A stretch of 64,000 nt of DNA from Phytopythium helicoides (GCA_024867545.1 JANFNE010000001.1:558001-622000); one strand, 5' to 3'; counted from the first letter of the stretch, positions 1-11,390 are shown. Notes: generated by a model not told the origin, from the sequence alone. Made by a program: numbers and translations.

Positions 1-125
1 AGTTGCCGAAGGTCGCGTGAGTTGTTGCTTGAGTCGCCGCTCGCTGTTGCTGGGTCTCCGCTGTGCGCTTGGACGTCGCGGAGGACTGTGATTCCCGTGT
101 CGGTTAGTCGACACTTGACGTAGCC

Positions 126-1002
126 ATGGCCGGGACTAGGCAGAAAGCTAAGCGGTCGACCGGAGGAAAGGCACCGCGGAAACAGCTTGCTGTCGCTGCT
201 GCCCGCAAGACGAAGCCCGGCACTACCTGCGTCAACACCAACAAGCGCTGGACGATCTGTCGTAGACCGAAGGGGCAGCCCCGGCGCGTACCAGTACCGC
301 GTCATGTGGTTGCTGCCCCGCAACCGAAAGAAACGTGGCCAGGCGACATGGGAGCCGCGCGTCTGGTTGCTCAACGAGTGTGCAAGCTTGAGTGACGACC
401 TCGACGTTATCAACGCGTTCTGGAGCTGCGCTGAACAACACCCGCAACCGCGTGCGCCCCTCAAATTCGAGACTTACTGTAAGGAGAGCGGTATTCCGCT
501 ATCGATTCGCACTTCTCCTGGAGGCCGCTGTGGGTTCGACGCGCTTCGAGCTGCTGCGCGAGTCGCCGGTGCTGTCTCTTGGTCTCCGGCGGCTGTTGTC
601 GACGAGTTTCTTGCATCGCGCACGCGTAACCCGGGCAACGCTGAGGAAGTCGTGGTGTGGACCACCCTGCTACGCTTTGTGAAGTTTGCTGACGTCAAAG
701 CGCGGGCTCAGGGGTTACCCGATCTGTCCCAATATATCCTCAACCGTAACCTGTTCGTCGGAAGCGTAGCAGGCAGGCGCGCGCTTGACTACATTGCCTC
801 CATGGGGTTACCCATTGGTGTATACGTGTGCGCTGGGGCCTTCCCGTTGCCCAAGCGCCTTGCGCACGCGTTCATGTTGGAAGTCGAGCCGGCGGGCCTC
901 TTCGCCACGGATGCTGAGACGACTCGACAACCTTTGGACGAGTTCCTGGGGGACTGGCTCGAGTCGCTGCTCTTCGTCCGTCGGGTCGAGTTGATGGCGT
1001 AA
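126..1002 (+). CDS. Histone H3-tail-like / chromodomain / OTU-like protein, frame-shifted
   Basis: An ATG at 126, in a good context (gccATGgcc) and with an in-frame TAG at 105, opens a frame whose first ~33 residues resemble the histone H3 tail. Residues after the initiator contain STGGKAPRKQLA, identical to H3 S10-A21, and ARKT in the K27 position; K4 and K9 are Arg. Around 215-260 the meaningful frame moves by one base. The new frame has a chromodomain-like stretch (QYRVMW, then ATWEP, about 285-420) and a C-terminal domain to the stop at 1002, with GGRCGFDAL (Cys codon 529-531) and LAHAF (His codon 865-867) placed like the Cys and His of OTU/papain-type proteases. The new frame has no ATG before ~302, so the two parts appear to belong together through a frameshift, a sequencing error or decay. 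The chromodomain resembles that of the gypsy element lying tail-to-tail at 1.1 kb, so a retroelement accessory protein is my inference. The OTU call is weak. Confidence 0.6.
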
Positions 1003-1095
1003 ATAGACCCACTGGAATAGACGTTACTGTTTTATCCCTTCATGGCGTGTATTCTTCCGTTATCTTGGCTTGCTATGTCGAAGGCCTCATCGTGT

Positions 1096-1641
1096 CTATT
1101 TCCATCGTCGCTTGCGGCGCTCTGTTCTTTCAAGATCTTGGATCAGCCCTGTGACTTGATGTTGATTCTCGACTGGCTCCCACGTTGCTGTAGCCTCCAC
1201 CACCCACCGTACTTGGTACTGCACTGCTCCTAGGCGCTTACGCTTGCCTATAATTGCTTCGACATGTTGTCCGACACTGCCGTCTCGTAGAACGATGGCT
1301 GGAGGCTGCGAAGGTCGAGTCGGCTGCTCATATAATTTTAGCGAGCCAGTGTTAAACACCGGATGTAACTGCATGCCCGGAGGGATGTTGAGCTCATAGG
1401 CGTGCGTGTGGACCTTGTAGATGACGGAGTACGGGCCAATCCACTAAGGTCCGAGATTGCGCAAGTTGGGAAAGCCGGTATCGGCTGTGTCCAAGTGTCG
1501 GGTGCTGAGGTACACTCTGTTACCGACGTCAAATCTCTGCTCAGCTCGGCCGCGATCGTAGATGTGGCGGAGCAGCCTCCGCGAGGATCGCCGAGAACGG
1601 CGAGGGGATAGCGACGGGAATGCTCTGAAGTGTGAAGACAC
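1096..1641 (-). pseudogene. Gypsy integrase C-terminus and chromodomain
   Basis: From 1641 the minus strand reads IYDRGRAEQRFDVGNRVYLS, the GPF/GPY-type integrase C-terminal module, reaches a stop near 1443 and goes on in the same frame with WIGPYSVIYKVHTHAYELN and HPVFNTGSLKLYE. A chromodomain follows: HVEAIIGKRKR, QYQVRW, ATWEPVEN. In chromoviruses this domain reads histone marks and steers integration. The aromatic positions Y, W and W are present. The single stop is the only break in this module. Confidence 0.85.
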
Positions 1642-1644
1642 CCC

Positions 1645-2270
1645 GAAGCTACCCAGACGACCCAGTTAAGTACGACTGGACGGCAATAGGACGGCGCATT
1701 TCTGAGTCTGGTTGGATTAGGCGATTTCGACTAGGGTCAGATTAGGTACTCATGCCTAGTTAGCGAGTACATGTCACAGAGGATAGAGCCAGTGTAGGAG
1801 TGGTTGCAGGACGTGCAGCCAGCAGGGTAAATCAGTCGTGAATCTACTTTGGAGAGCTCAAGCCGTCTTCTTGGCCTACAAATCGCGTCTCAACTCAGCC
1901 CACACCCAACAAGAGGGTGCAAGACAACGGTAAAGGACATTGGGATCCCTAGTGATCTACCTTTGGGGCGGCAAGGAACGACACCTGCCGCAACCCCTTT
2001 GGAGCGCTTCGACATCGCGGACGCCAAAGCCAGCTCCCACGCAGCAACCAACCCCACCGTCGCAGCGCAAGGAGTTTCCGCTGTTGCGACCCCCGCCTCG
2101 CTCAAGAAGATCTCGACCACACACGCTTCTTCCTCCGTATCCGCGAGGATCGTGAATCGCCCACCGACGGGTACACAACGTGACGCCGTCCGCCAAACGG
2201 AGTAACCCCTCCGATAGTCGGTGTCGGGCGCGTGAGAGAAGGTCGTGCGCCGATTTTGGCCGGCCACTTC
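1645..2270. repeat. LTR-like block interrupting the gypsy integrase
   Basis: This stretch has no integrase sequence although both flanks do. About 100 bp of it (2145-2245) is matched in reverse orientation at 29717-29815, including the shared word cacgttgtgtaccc and the run gacaccgactatcggagg (gacaccggctgtcggagg in the second copy). A dispersed LTR or leader of another retroelement is the simplest reading. I could not define target-site duplications. Confidence 0.5.
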
Positions 2271-3035
2271 TCCACATAGACGTCTGCCGTCCGTGCTTGT
2301 GCGTGCTCAATCGCGTCTTGGCACTGACGAAGAATGACGACTTGCTGTTCAGTGAAGTTGACCGCAACACGCCGTTCTCCACGGAGTCCTTGCCCCCTCA
2401 CGAGCGTTGCGAGAGGGTTGCGCGGGATGTAGCCTAGACCCGACTCGAACGGTGACATGTTGAAGCTGTTGTTGACGGCCACATTGATAGCAAAATCTGC
2501 GTTTGAGATACGTCCGATTGACTCCAGAATGACCACCGTAATTCGAATCATGAATCTCGCTGATGATGCGATGCTTCAGCTCAACGATGCTAGGTACTGC
2601 AATCCGTGGGAGCACGTCCGTCGCGCCTTGGTACCGGTGGATATTGTTCTCTTCGAAGAAGGGTTTGAACTGCCTCTCAGTCACCCGCACTGGAGTCTGC
2701 ACTCGCCGCATGATGGCCTTCTTGACGTCCTGGGCGAACTTGGCATACCCAGCGATAACCTTGGCTATTAGGTCGCCGGTCGGGTTGATAGCTGCCACTC
2801 GCAAGCTGTAGCTGGTCTCACTGAAGCTCGGAGTCAACAGATCGCGGAACCGCTTGGTCTCAGGCTTGAGATCGGGACGACAGCTAAGGGCGTCTGCGAT
2901 CCCATTCTTAGCTCCTGGCAAGTACACAAACACCGGCTGATATTCTGCAAGAATGTCGTACCACCGCGCGAGTCGTCGATTAGCCATCTTCTGCTGAAAG
3001 ACCCCCTCGGTCGATTTATGATCAGTCTCGACCAC
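2270..3035 (-). pseudogene. Gypsy RNase H end, integrase zinc finger and integrase core end
   Basis: The reading begins in the RNase H C-terminus (VETDHKS, then ADALSCRPD, where an active element has ADALSRRP). It continues to HRIISEIHDSNYGGHSG, the first His pair of the HHCC integrase finger, and then RRFCYQC before frame loss at about 2430. A second frame from 2551 gives VAVNNSFNMSPFESGLGY, the end of the rve integrase core, and then EHAQARTAD. The core is broken by frameshifts. It is continuous with the RT fragment on one side and the inserted LTR-like block on the other. Confidence 0.8.
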
Positions 3036-3831
3036 GACAAGTTTGTCTAAGCAGTAGATCCGGAAAGCCGCGTGAGCATTGACGATAGCTAACAGCTCCT
3101 GCTGCTTTGTCGGATACTTGAGTTCGGCGGGTTTCTATTTCCGACTTGTGAACGCGATAGGTCTCTCTGTTCCATCCACAATTTGGACACCGCCGACCGC
3201 GAACTGGCTTGCGTCCGTTCGCAAGTGCATCTGCTTCGAGAAATCGGGTAGATGGAGAACCGGCGTCTTGGAGAGCCGCTGCTTCAGCTCTTGGAAGTTG
3301 TTGAGCTGCTGCTTGTCGAGCGTAATCTTGGAATTCTTTTTTTTCTTTTTTCTTCAATAGCGAGAAAAGTGAAGCTGTTAAATCAGCACACTGCTCGCAG
3401 AAGCGCTGGAAGTAACCTGCTAACCCAAGGAAGCTATGCAATTCGTCTTGCGTCAGTGGTACAGGCCACTCACGGATAGTCTTGACCTTGTCAGGGTCGA
3501 TCCGTACGCCATTATGACCGACGAAATCACCGAGGCATGGGATCTCGTCAGCGCAGAAGACACACTTGGCTAACTTGACATATAGCTGGTTGTCCTCCAA
3601 GATCTTTAGTACTTTGCGTAGCTCGACTAGATGCTCGGTGACGTTCGTAGACTTGGTGAAGATGTAGATGTCATCATAGAATGACCACGTATTCTTTAGG
3701 TCTCGGAACAAAGACGAAGTCAACCGGTGCATCGTGGCTGGAGCGTTGCTCACTCCCATCGGGAGCACGAGATATCCATAGAGACCGCTCGGACCCTGGA
3801 AGTCTGTGTACTTGACATGGTCAGCATTCAT
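3022..3831 (-). pseudogene. Gypsy reverse transcriptase fragment
   Basis: The translation contains YGYLVLPMGVSNAPATMHR and FYDDIYIF; the YDD catalytic motif is intact, within RT motifs 4-7 (palm). It continues through LGDFVGHNG and FLGLAGYFQRF into the connection region, where an A/K-rich run (KKKEKKEFQ, near 3340-3360) precedes a loss of recognisable RNase H sequence. The N-terminal RT motifs upstream of 3831 are in other frames or missing. Copies DNA from the element RNA in an intact element; this copy is truncated. Confidence 0.85.
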
Positions 3832-4105
3832 CCGGACTTGATAGTACGCTGATAATTATTATTAGATCCATGCACGAGAAGTATACGAGCCGGCCATGTT
3901 GTCGAAGACATCTTCCTTTCGCGTCATAGGGACACTCTGTCGGATCGTATTGGAGCTAGTCGTGAACGATCCTCCATCCAACTGGCTTGCGTACGCAGAA
4001 TGTTGGAGCTGCGCGCGGGCTGATGCTGAGCCGGATCAGTCCCTTTGAAATCATTTCCCGAACCCAACGGTCAATCTCGGCCTTTTGCTCGGGAGATAAC
4101 CTCCA

Positions 4106-5275
4106 CTATTGGCGATACATCGCGACATTTTGGTCACGCACGTCGATGCGATGCTCGATCCCGCGCTCTTTCGGCAGTCTTTTTGGTAACTCGGGCCGAA
4201 AGACGGTGTCCTTGAACTCGAGCAGGACTAGATACACTGGATTATCCTTGAACGTTTCCCAGCCGGTCTCGAGGAACCTACGTGCTTTCGCTGTGCCGAC
4301 GTTGTCAGGTTCATCCTGACGCCTTATCTGCTTGGCGATGTGCGAGATGGTGTCGTTCGTTAGCACGAGCATGAAATCATGCTTGGGTTGTTCCTTCGCC
4401 GGAAGCCGCACGAACTTGCGCAGCTTCTTCCTTGTAACGTACTTCGTCTCGACTCCACTTGAGTCCATCACACCAAGTGTAAACATTGCTTCAACCATGG
4501 CTGCTTTCCTTTGTCTCCGCGACAGAGGCTTTCCTTCATCGAGTGGATCTTCAACGGCTTCAATGTCGACCTCCTGATGCGTTTCTGGCACGACGGCTCG
4601 ACGAGTCTCAGGGCTTATCCTTGAAGAGCTTTCGCTGGTCACAGCCTCTCGAAACCCGGAACCTATAGTCGGACTGCATTTCCCGCACGGAGTCGAAGCC
4701 TTGGTCATTATGATTCCGCTGGAGTCTTCTCGCAAGCATAGACGCTTCCAGTCGATATCGGGTTGTACATCTTCGAAAAGCGGCATCCCCAGGATACAGT
4801 CGAACTTATCTGGTATGTCAAACACCACGGAGGCGCACTGGTACGCTGATACACCTGGAAGGTGGGTTACCACTTCCACAACTTCCAGTATCGCGCGCGT
4901 AGTATTGTTATCACCGAGCTGGACTGTGATCGTCTTGTTATGGAATTGCAGAATCGGCAACCCTCGCTTGGCGACGTAGCTGCGCGAGACTTACACTATC
5001 GTCGCTCCGGAGTCCAGCAGAATCGTCGCACTTGCTCTGCTGTCCCCACTCTGGATCTCACCTTGTCTCACCTTGTATCTTGAACTACGGTGACGAATGA
5101 TAGACGAGAGGGTCATCGCAAAGGAGATTCAACTTGAATGTATTCAGAGTTAGATTGTCCTTGCTGACACTCGCCACGACAGGTCCCTTTTCTACTGACG
5201 TGATCGCTCGTTTCCCTGGTCCTTTTTGAAATGCCCGGGCTTCCAGTAGTAGAAGCACACTGGACCGTTCTTCTT
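4106..5275 (-). pseudogene. Gypsy gag zinc-knuckle remnant and retropepsin
   Basis: At 5225-5262 the minus strand reads CFYYWKPGHFKKDQ, a CCHC zinc knuckle in which the second and last Cys are lost. At 5000-5014 it reads DSGAT, preceded by ILL, the catalytic turn of an aspartic retropepsin; a stop follows three codons later. The open part (4960-4106, 284 residues) starts with MPILQFHNKTITVQLG and contains the flap-side pattern FDCILGMPLFEDVQPDIDW, typical of gypsy proteases. Its C-terminal part leads into the RT linker (LPKERGIEHRID). The active-site triad and the body are in the same frame but separated by a stop, so the enzyme is dead as read. Confidence 0.8.
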
Positions 5276-5384
5276 CACGTCGCTGGTGCTCCCTGGCTTG
5301 TAGTGATCAGGTTTGGACTTCTTGGGTTGAACGACCGTTCGAAGCGCTTGCTAGGTGGCGCTGACGCGTCCTTGAACCCCAAAC

Positions 5385-6333
5385 GTGGCACTTGCTGCTA
5401 ATGCTCCGCACACTCGCGGGGTTTTTCGTTCCTTACACCGAAGTGCGAAGGAGGGCGCCAACTACACGACCGCCAAGGGAGTACCTCGCAACCCTGGACG
5501 ACCACCAGGCAACGTGTTCCGACAATTTAGAGATCTAATTCGCAGCCAGCAAATATCGACACTCGCCCACAGACTACAAGCAAACGGCCAACAAGAGCGT
5601 TCTCGGCAAACAGTGGTGCGAAGTATCAGAGCGTATATTGCAGAAGCAGACCAGAGCGATTGGGACGATATTGTCCGCCGCCTGATGCTCTGCATTAATA
5701 CGCCGTTCGACTCAAACCTCAAAGACACTCCGTTCTATCTCATTCACGGATGTGACGTGTGGACTACAGTCAAAGCTATCCTCGGAAAAGTGCCACGGGG
5801 CGTCGACGCAAGGACAGCCTCCCTATGGAGGATAAAAGTGCAATGTTGTCACTAGTATGGGAAGGCGTGAGCACGTTACCTCCAAAATTAAGCTAAGCGG
5901 CTTAATTAATTAAGCTAAGCGGCAGCGGGTCGATCAGCAATCTGAGCTGTGGAAGGATCTTTCTGACAAATTCAAGGAGGGGTTCGGAGTCGGAGACGCC
6001 GTGTGGCTCTACATGTCACGTGTGCAACCGGGTTTGAGCAATAAGCTCGCCCACAAGTGGCACGGACAGTTCTGCACTGTCGAGACGGATGTTGAATTTT
6101 GCTACAAGCTGCGGATGGAAGGATCCGATTATCGCGACTACCCGTGGGTACATGTGAGCCGCCTGAAGCTACGTTTGATGCCGGTGGAAAAGCTGAATTG
6201 TGGAAGGCTTTTGTACGAATTCAACAAAGCAAACCGCTCCAGAGCAAGATTTCGGACAGTGCAATCAACAGATGAATTCGCTGGAACAAAAAGTGATGAA
6301 GACGAACGGCAAGGTGATCGGCAGCGTCAATAG
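5385..6333 (+). pseudogene. Ty3/gypsy integrase core and C-terminal fragment
   Basis: The first part (to 5855) contains HRLQANGQQER, where the final Glu matches the third acidic residue of the DDE integrase core, followed by RSIRAYIAEADQSDWDD and DTPFYLIHG. After a non-coding join with a duplicated ttaagctaagcggc, the frame resumes at about 5917 (in phase with 6001) with WLYMSRVQPGLSNKLAHKW and YPWVHVSRLK, the integrase C-terminus common in Phytophthora gypsy polyproteins. The stop is at 6331-6333. The catalytic Asp residues lie upstream and are absent. It runs opposite to the 1.1-5.3 kb element, so it is a separate insertion. Confidence 0.8.
5888..5926. repeat. Short direct duplication inside the integrase fragment
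   Basis: The 14-mer ttaagctaagcggc occurs twice, separated by the AT palindrome ttaattaa. It sits exactly where the integrase reading frame is lost, so the duplication probably broke the frame. Confidence 0.7.
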
Positions 6334-6539
6334 ATGCAGTACTCACTCGAGAACCGGACAAACAGAAAAAGAAAACACACAAAAATGCATGTAATGGGGG
6401 TCGAAAAGACCTTTCGCCAGAGTGGCATCCGATCCCCTCGCGGGATCTTGTCCTACGTCGACAGTGCATGTTGGCTTTTTAAAGATTCCAAGTAGCGTAT
6501 GCAGAGATGAAGATGAAAGAGAAAACTGAAGCTGAGCTT

Positions 6540-7683
6540 AGGATGTGTTCGTCTGTATGAAAACGCGAGATGACACCTTGGGAGGCAAAAGAATCGACCC
6601 TAAACGTCTTGCTGGGGCGCGTGGGAAAGCCAGAACGCACAGAAATGTCGTCGTCATCGACCCAGGCGGCAGCAACAGCCTTGGCGTCAGCATGCTCACC
6701 CTCCGTAGCTGGATTGGCGTTTCCGTTTTCTTGAGGAGCGCCGTCGTCGTCCCAATCCGCAGCTTCCGTTCCCTCGCCCGTCACTAGAGACTACCTGTGG
6801 CCACTTGGTTGACCACGCGCATACTTCGATCTTGCAGAAGCTCGACATACTCATCGGGAGTGTAACGCGAGTAGACTTGCTGCCGAAAGAAATCTTTGAC
6901 TTGGTAATCCGGAAAATCCGCAGTCTGCCGCATCGGTAAGCTTCAACTCCTTGAGCTCTCGAAGACGAGGAGCATCTTTAAACTCGAACATGTAAAGCCC
7001 ATCTGCATAGTCAGCCAAAGCTGAAGACTTGACACCAGCAGCTGCTTGATCGGCGCTTCGGCACAACGGCCAGAGAGGCCTGCAGAGCTACCCGACATCA
7101 AGCGCGAAGACGAAGTGTGGGGAGAATCACCACCAGCGATGCTTTGAACAGGCGAGTCGTTATCCGGAAATGCAAAGCAATTTAAAAATGAACCTGGATG
7201 CGGGGTCATCGGGACACACTCCAGCGACGCAGCTTCGGCATCAAGCGCAGTGATCAAAATGATCATCGAGTCTTGAGAGAGCTCGGTCCGGTCGCGCTGC
7301 GCATAGCGCTGAAGCAACTCTTCCGTACGCGCCGGATGGCTGGTGACCCGCTCGTTTGGCGCCAGGTATCGTATGAGGCCAATGGGATGCTGGAGGGGAG
7401 CCCGACGCAGCTCGTCAAGCTCACGCTGAACATGCCGACTCTGATCTTGGAGAAGAGCTCCTGCTTGGTCCGCGCGACGTGTGATGAAACGCTTTCGCTC
7501 TTCACACAACGGCGTGCTTGCGGGAAGGAAAATCCCCACATTGGCATATGTATTTCCCCTCACGTTGTGTCCCCAGAATAATCTTGGCTGCTTTCGGCTC
7601 CCAGTCTGCCACCTGCCTGTTGTGAAAACCGCACCAGACAGCAACGTCAACCCATGCCGTGGGATGCATGCAAATACACGCAA
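6540..7683 (-). pseudogene. Decayed Gag-like or unknown retroelement ORF
   Basis: Three minus-strand frames join into one plausible gene. From 7683 there is a coiled-coil-like charged stretch (CEERKRFITRRADQAG, RHVQRELDELRR). A second frame carries KSSALADYADGLYMFEFKD, and after another shift FPDYQVKDFFRQQVYSRY and TPDEYVELLQDRS. The last frame (6784-6540) is acidic (TEAADWDDDGAPQENGN, AAAWVDDDDI). I do not recognise a family. The leader word acaacgtgagggg just upstream also occurs before a similar coiled-coil ORF at 25.3-26.0 kb, which suggests two copies of one LTR-element Gag. Frameshifts show decay. Confidence 0.4.
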
Positions 7684-8896
7684 TAGCCTAAATATACAAC
7701 ATATACTTCATTCACGCCTCTTAGCACAAGACTGCTCTTGGTCAAGAGGATCTCTTCGCAAACCGGTATCCTTAGGGTGTAAACCCTCTTAACCGTTTCC
7801 GGGTAGGAACCCCATAATGAGCCCAACACCAGAGTGCAAGTTTGTCGATACTTGCAAACGCAGTACTCTGCCATGGATGTCGTGGTCAACACGGCCTTAG
7901 CACAGAACGGAGTGATATAGTGGTCTAAGTCCGCATCGTCATAGCACAACCGCTCTTAGCGGAAGCTACCCCACACCCATGTGAAATACCTTCGCGAAGA
8001 GATATAGTGGTCATCTTCCACGACGGGTCATGGGCACGTCATAGGAAAAGGGGTGAGCAACTCCACCTGGAGCGCTCTAGAACTTCATATAAATACATCC
8101 TACACCGGGCACCATCTTGCCCCTGCAACGTTTCTGACGAGTGGCAGCGCCGTCATCATTCCGGCATCTCAAAACATACACCTTCTCTTCGCTGAGAATC
8201 ACCCGTCAAGAATACCTCTTACCGGAATGACTCTTTCGCTAAGAGCAATGCATACACACATGATGTAGATACATTCGCACAAGAACCCCGCACTTGCGTG
8301 CATTGCGTTCACACACACATGCATCAACTATACCATCGCCTTCCTCGCTGCCAACCGGGTCTCACTCCATACAGACACACATACCCCAGCGGGGACACAT
8401 TCACCACTTACCGTAGAAAGCGCTTCGTGCCCCTTGGGCCGTGCTGGTGTAGGCTGTTCACTTGGTGGGAAATGTTCGACTGTGCTGGAAATTAGAGTTG
8501 TCGGAAACTAGCTGAATCTGCTCTACACTAGGCGGCCCCCTTGGGTACACATGTAAACCTGCACGAACTTGTGAATCTGATCGCTCTTAACGGATCGGTT
8601 TGCAGCGGAGTGTGATGATTGTACATCTCAACGCTTGATATCATGGATATGCCCGGCGTTGCTGATGCCCTTTATACTTGTTGCAAGACTGCCTCCTCCA
8701 TCACGGTCTCTTAGTCATGGAGCTTCATCGCGACGAATAGCTCTTAGTGGATAGCTCATTCTACCTCTGAATGGTGGGCGATGTGAAGTCGAGCTTCTGG
8801 AAAGTGTTGCACATTGGCTTCAAGTTCTTGCTCGGGAAGAGTGACTCTTGGCGTGAGAATGTTCTTAGTGGAAGAGCTGCTATATCACAGACAAGT
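7684..8896. repeat. LTR-like non-coding region with short hairpins
   Basis: No gene is visible. The region carries small hairpins built on CTCTT/AAGAG-type words (7735-7748, 7950-7962, 7990-7999, 8183-8198, 8231-8245) and a direct repeat gatatagtggtc at 7914-7925 and 8001-8012. Further CTCTTA words without a partner lie at about 8584, 8741 and 8869. Its position immediately 5' of the Gag-like minus-strand gene fits an LTR and leader. I could not find the second LTR. Confidence 0.4.
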
Positions 8897-9590
8897 CTAT
8901 GGAGCGGTAGCATCAGTAGCGCTCTTGAGTGAAGCGACTTCGGCTTCGGGCTCTGGAGATTCTTGACGACGGTTGCAATCCATGGCCAGGGCGACTATGA
9001 TCCGAAAGAGCTGAAAGGTGTTCAGCAAACGCGAAGCAAAGCCTTCCGAACGCCAGTAGTTGAAGATCAAGTCAGCAACGAGATGTTCGTAGCCAGCCGA
9101 AGACTCGACGGTCCTTGGCGGCATTCGATGACCCAACAAGGTGCCTTCCAACTCCATCGCGCCTATCTCCTTCAAACAAACGCATTGGTCCAACTAGGGG
9201 CGCGAAGTCGGGTGAAACACGCACACATCGAAAGGCGTGGAGTAGATCGCGTCGTCACAGTTCGATTCATCCAACTTCACCACTGCAGAACTGCTATCGC
9301 CATCGCTCGCCCCAGAGTCGTGTTGCCCGCTGTCTCCGACCGTGGAGCTGGTCTTCATGTCGCCGACGACGGAACTCGACCGGCCGGCTTGAATGCCATC
9401 GCTACTTGCCGCTGGACTGGATCGGCCGGCGCTTCTTGGAGACGACACCGCAGATGCAGAGCTGACTTGGATTGACGGCGCGCAAACTGGCGCGCGGGTC
9501 GAGCGCTGGCATGGCACGCGGCAGACGCTCCGCGCTGCTTGGAGAACTGGCTTGAGAGTGCATCCCGCGACTGCCATAGTCTCGCTTCAA
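8897..9590 (-). pseudogene. Unrecognised decayed ORF
   Basis: One minus-strand frame is open from 9577 to 8897 apart from a single TAG at 9194-9196. It encodes a Ser/Ala-rich first half (SSASAVSSPRSAGRSS, DSGASDGDSSSA) and a more globular second half (ESSAGYEHLVADLIFNYWRS, LLNTFQLFRIIVALAMD). The ORF on the opposite strand is also open, so coding potential is uncertain. No family is recognised. Confidence 0.25.
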
Positions 9591-9822
9591 CTTGTTTGGT
9601 CGCGTAACTCGCGAATCTCCAGATGACTCGACACTCGCTGCACCCGACCAACAGAGTGGTTGTGATGAAGCGCTGCAAAATCAGCCCGAGCATTGACTCC
9701 TGCAGAGGCACCTTAGTGTCCCTGAGAACCCTCCACTCCACGTGGAGGGTCAACAAGCTACTGGTCGACACAGACACGTCTATGCTGGAACTATCATACG
9801 ACCACGCGGATGCCATTACCAA

Positions 9823-11139
9823 ACATATCCTTGATCGATAAATCCTGTTTCTCCTTCCGTATGATAAAAATTCTCAAGGAACACGTCAAGTTCCGCGTTT
9901 CGTAATATACTCTTGCCAAAGATGTCTGCCACTACTTTTTTTGGCTCAGAACCTAAGTCCGACGACACCGTGGTCGACCTCGCGCTTCCATTCGGATAGA
10001 CTAGTTCATCGGCGTTCTACGGAGCGTTTACCTGTGCTATCCTCCCGTCGTGAGGCATGATAGCCCTCCATCGATGTGCCCAGCTGTGAGCGACGCCGAG
10101 CCACTCTTCTGCTTTGACTGGGTCGATGACCGCATGCTCAAAGAGTGCAATAATGGCTTGCAGGTTAGTCCCGCTGAGTGCACCCTTCGCCTCGAAACAG
10201 CGGTAGCGTTTGACCTCGGAGCCGTCAACGACAAGATAACCTCGTCGTGGGAGTCTACCATCATCGCACTGGATCTCTACGTGCGCGCCCGTTGCGGAGG
10301 CGATGTCTCCGCAATATCACATTCGTGTGTTTATGCTGCAGTTTCGGTACTTGCACTGGTTGAATGAAAAGTGGTCCAACTAGCTGGGAGCGTTTAGTTA
10401 ACCTCTCCTACTGAATATTTATCGATCTAGTCACCGATGAAAAATCTAGGTAGGTCTCGAATGTGCTAGAGCTCCCTTTTACTGAATATGCAAATCACCT
10501 CAAATACTCGTATCTCGATCGCTGCACTATCGGATATTCAGGTGCGTCGTGCACTCCAACATGCATGGACGCGATTCATTCTGTAAAAATTCTATTGGGT
10601 GAGCTTGTTGATCATTTTACAGACAATTCGCGTCAATATACTGAACGGCATCTTGATTCCAATGTCTTCAAGCTATTATAAGCAGCAGGTGCCAATTAGT
10701 TGAGGTACCATAGAATCAGCCTATGAAGACGCGTCTATGAAAGCGAAGGCTGGATTTAGAGGCCGGCCAGAATCTTGCAAGGTGGCACTAAGAACGTTTG
10801 ATGGGCGCGTACTTGATTATGGGTTTGCAAATTGACCAGTGGTACCGTGGTAAAACAGCTTGTTTGTAGTTACAATATATTTCAAAATTAACTATACCGC
10901 TTGTTGACCAGACAATGGTGACGGGGGCAGAGGACTATGGGACGCTAGTATAATGCTGGATGTGCTTGACAGATATCTTGGTGAGTTCCGTGACACCATC
11001 ACCTTCTTTTGGGCTTGAGATCTCTGGTTGATCTTATCAAAGATCAACATCGTCACCTGAGCGATCATTCATGGGCCGAATACAAGTACAGCATCATGAA
11101 GCTAGGCAAACTGGCAAATACGCTTGATGAGCGTAACCT
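9823..11139. other. Region without recognisable genes
   Basis: Only short ORFs without family features are present (for example a 105-codon plus-strand frame at 10050-10367). The part after 10700 is AT-richer and contains no repeat I could resolve. Confidence 0.5.
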
Positions 11140-11156
11140 CGGTGGAAGATGTGTTC

Positions 11157-11178
11157 TCTGAATATTTATATTCAGAGT
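11157..11178. repeat. Palindrome CTCTGAATA-TTTA-TATTCAGAG
   Basis: A 9-bp-arm palindrome. The reverse complement occurs at 52781-52802, with matching flanks (cggtgga before, gagtt after). Confidence 0.85.
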
Positions 11179-11389
11179 TGTTACGAGGATTGGGTTGGGT
11201 TGGATTCCTTACTAAAACTGTATAGCCTCTCATGTAATTTCTCTAAACTCATCCTCAACAGAGTTATTATATATATCAAAAAATGTAAAATCGATTACCT
11301 CTATAATTAAAATTTCGAAAGTGAATGAGTGTTCGTGGGGTTGGCGTTGAATTGAAGATGGTCAATGAGCATCACACAACGACAAAGAA

Positions 11390-11390
<1 letters not shown>

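Larger units (their letters stand above)
1096..5300 (-). mobile_element. Decayed Ty3/gypsy chromovirus-like element (gag end to chromodomain)
   Basis: Reading the minus strand from 5300 to 1096 gives, in canonical Ty3/gypsy order, a degenerate zinc knuckle, retropepsin, reverse transcriptase, RNase H, integrase zinc finger, integrase core end, integrase C-terminus and chromodomain. Frames change repeatedly and there are stops, so it cannot make a polyprotein. The 5' gag and the 5' LTR are missing or unrecognisable. The integrase part is interrupted at about 1645-2270 by unrelated LTR-like DNA. Confidence 0.85.

Noticed and set aside
225..260. A small intron joining the H3-tail frame to the chromodomain frame
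   Set aside because: The only GT...AG pair that would fit is about 35 nt, too short for a normal intron and without a branch word.
9200..9480. Plus-strand gene at 8963-9475
   Set aside because: The minus strand is more convincing there and neither has a recognised family; the plus frame has no promoter or domain.
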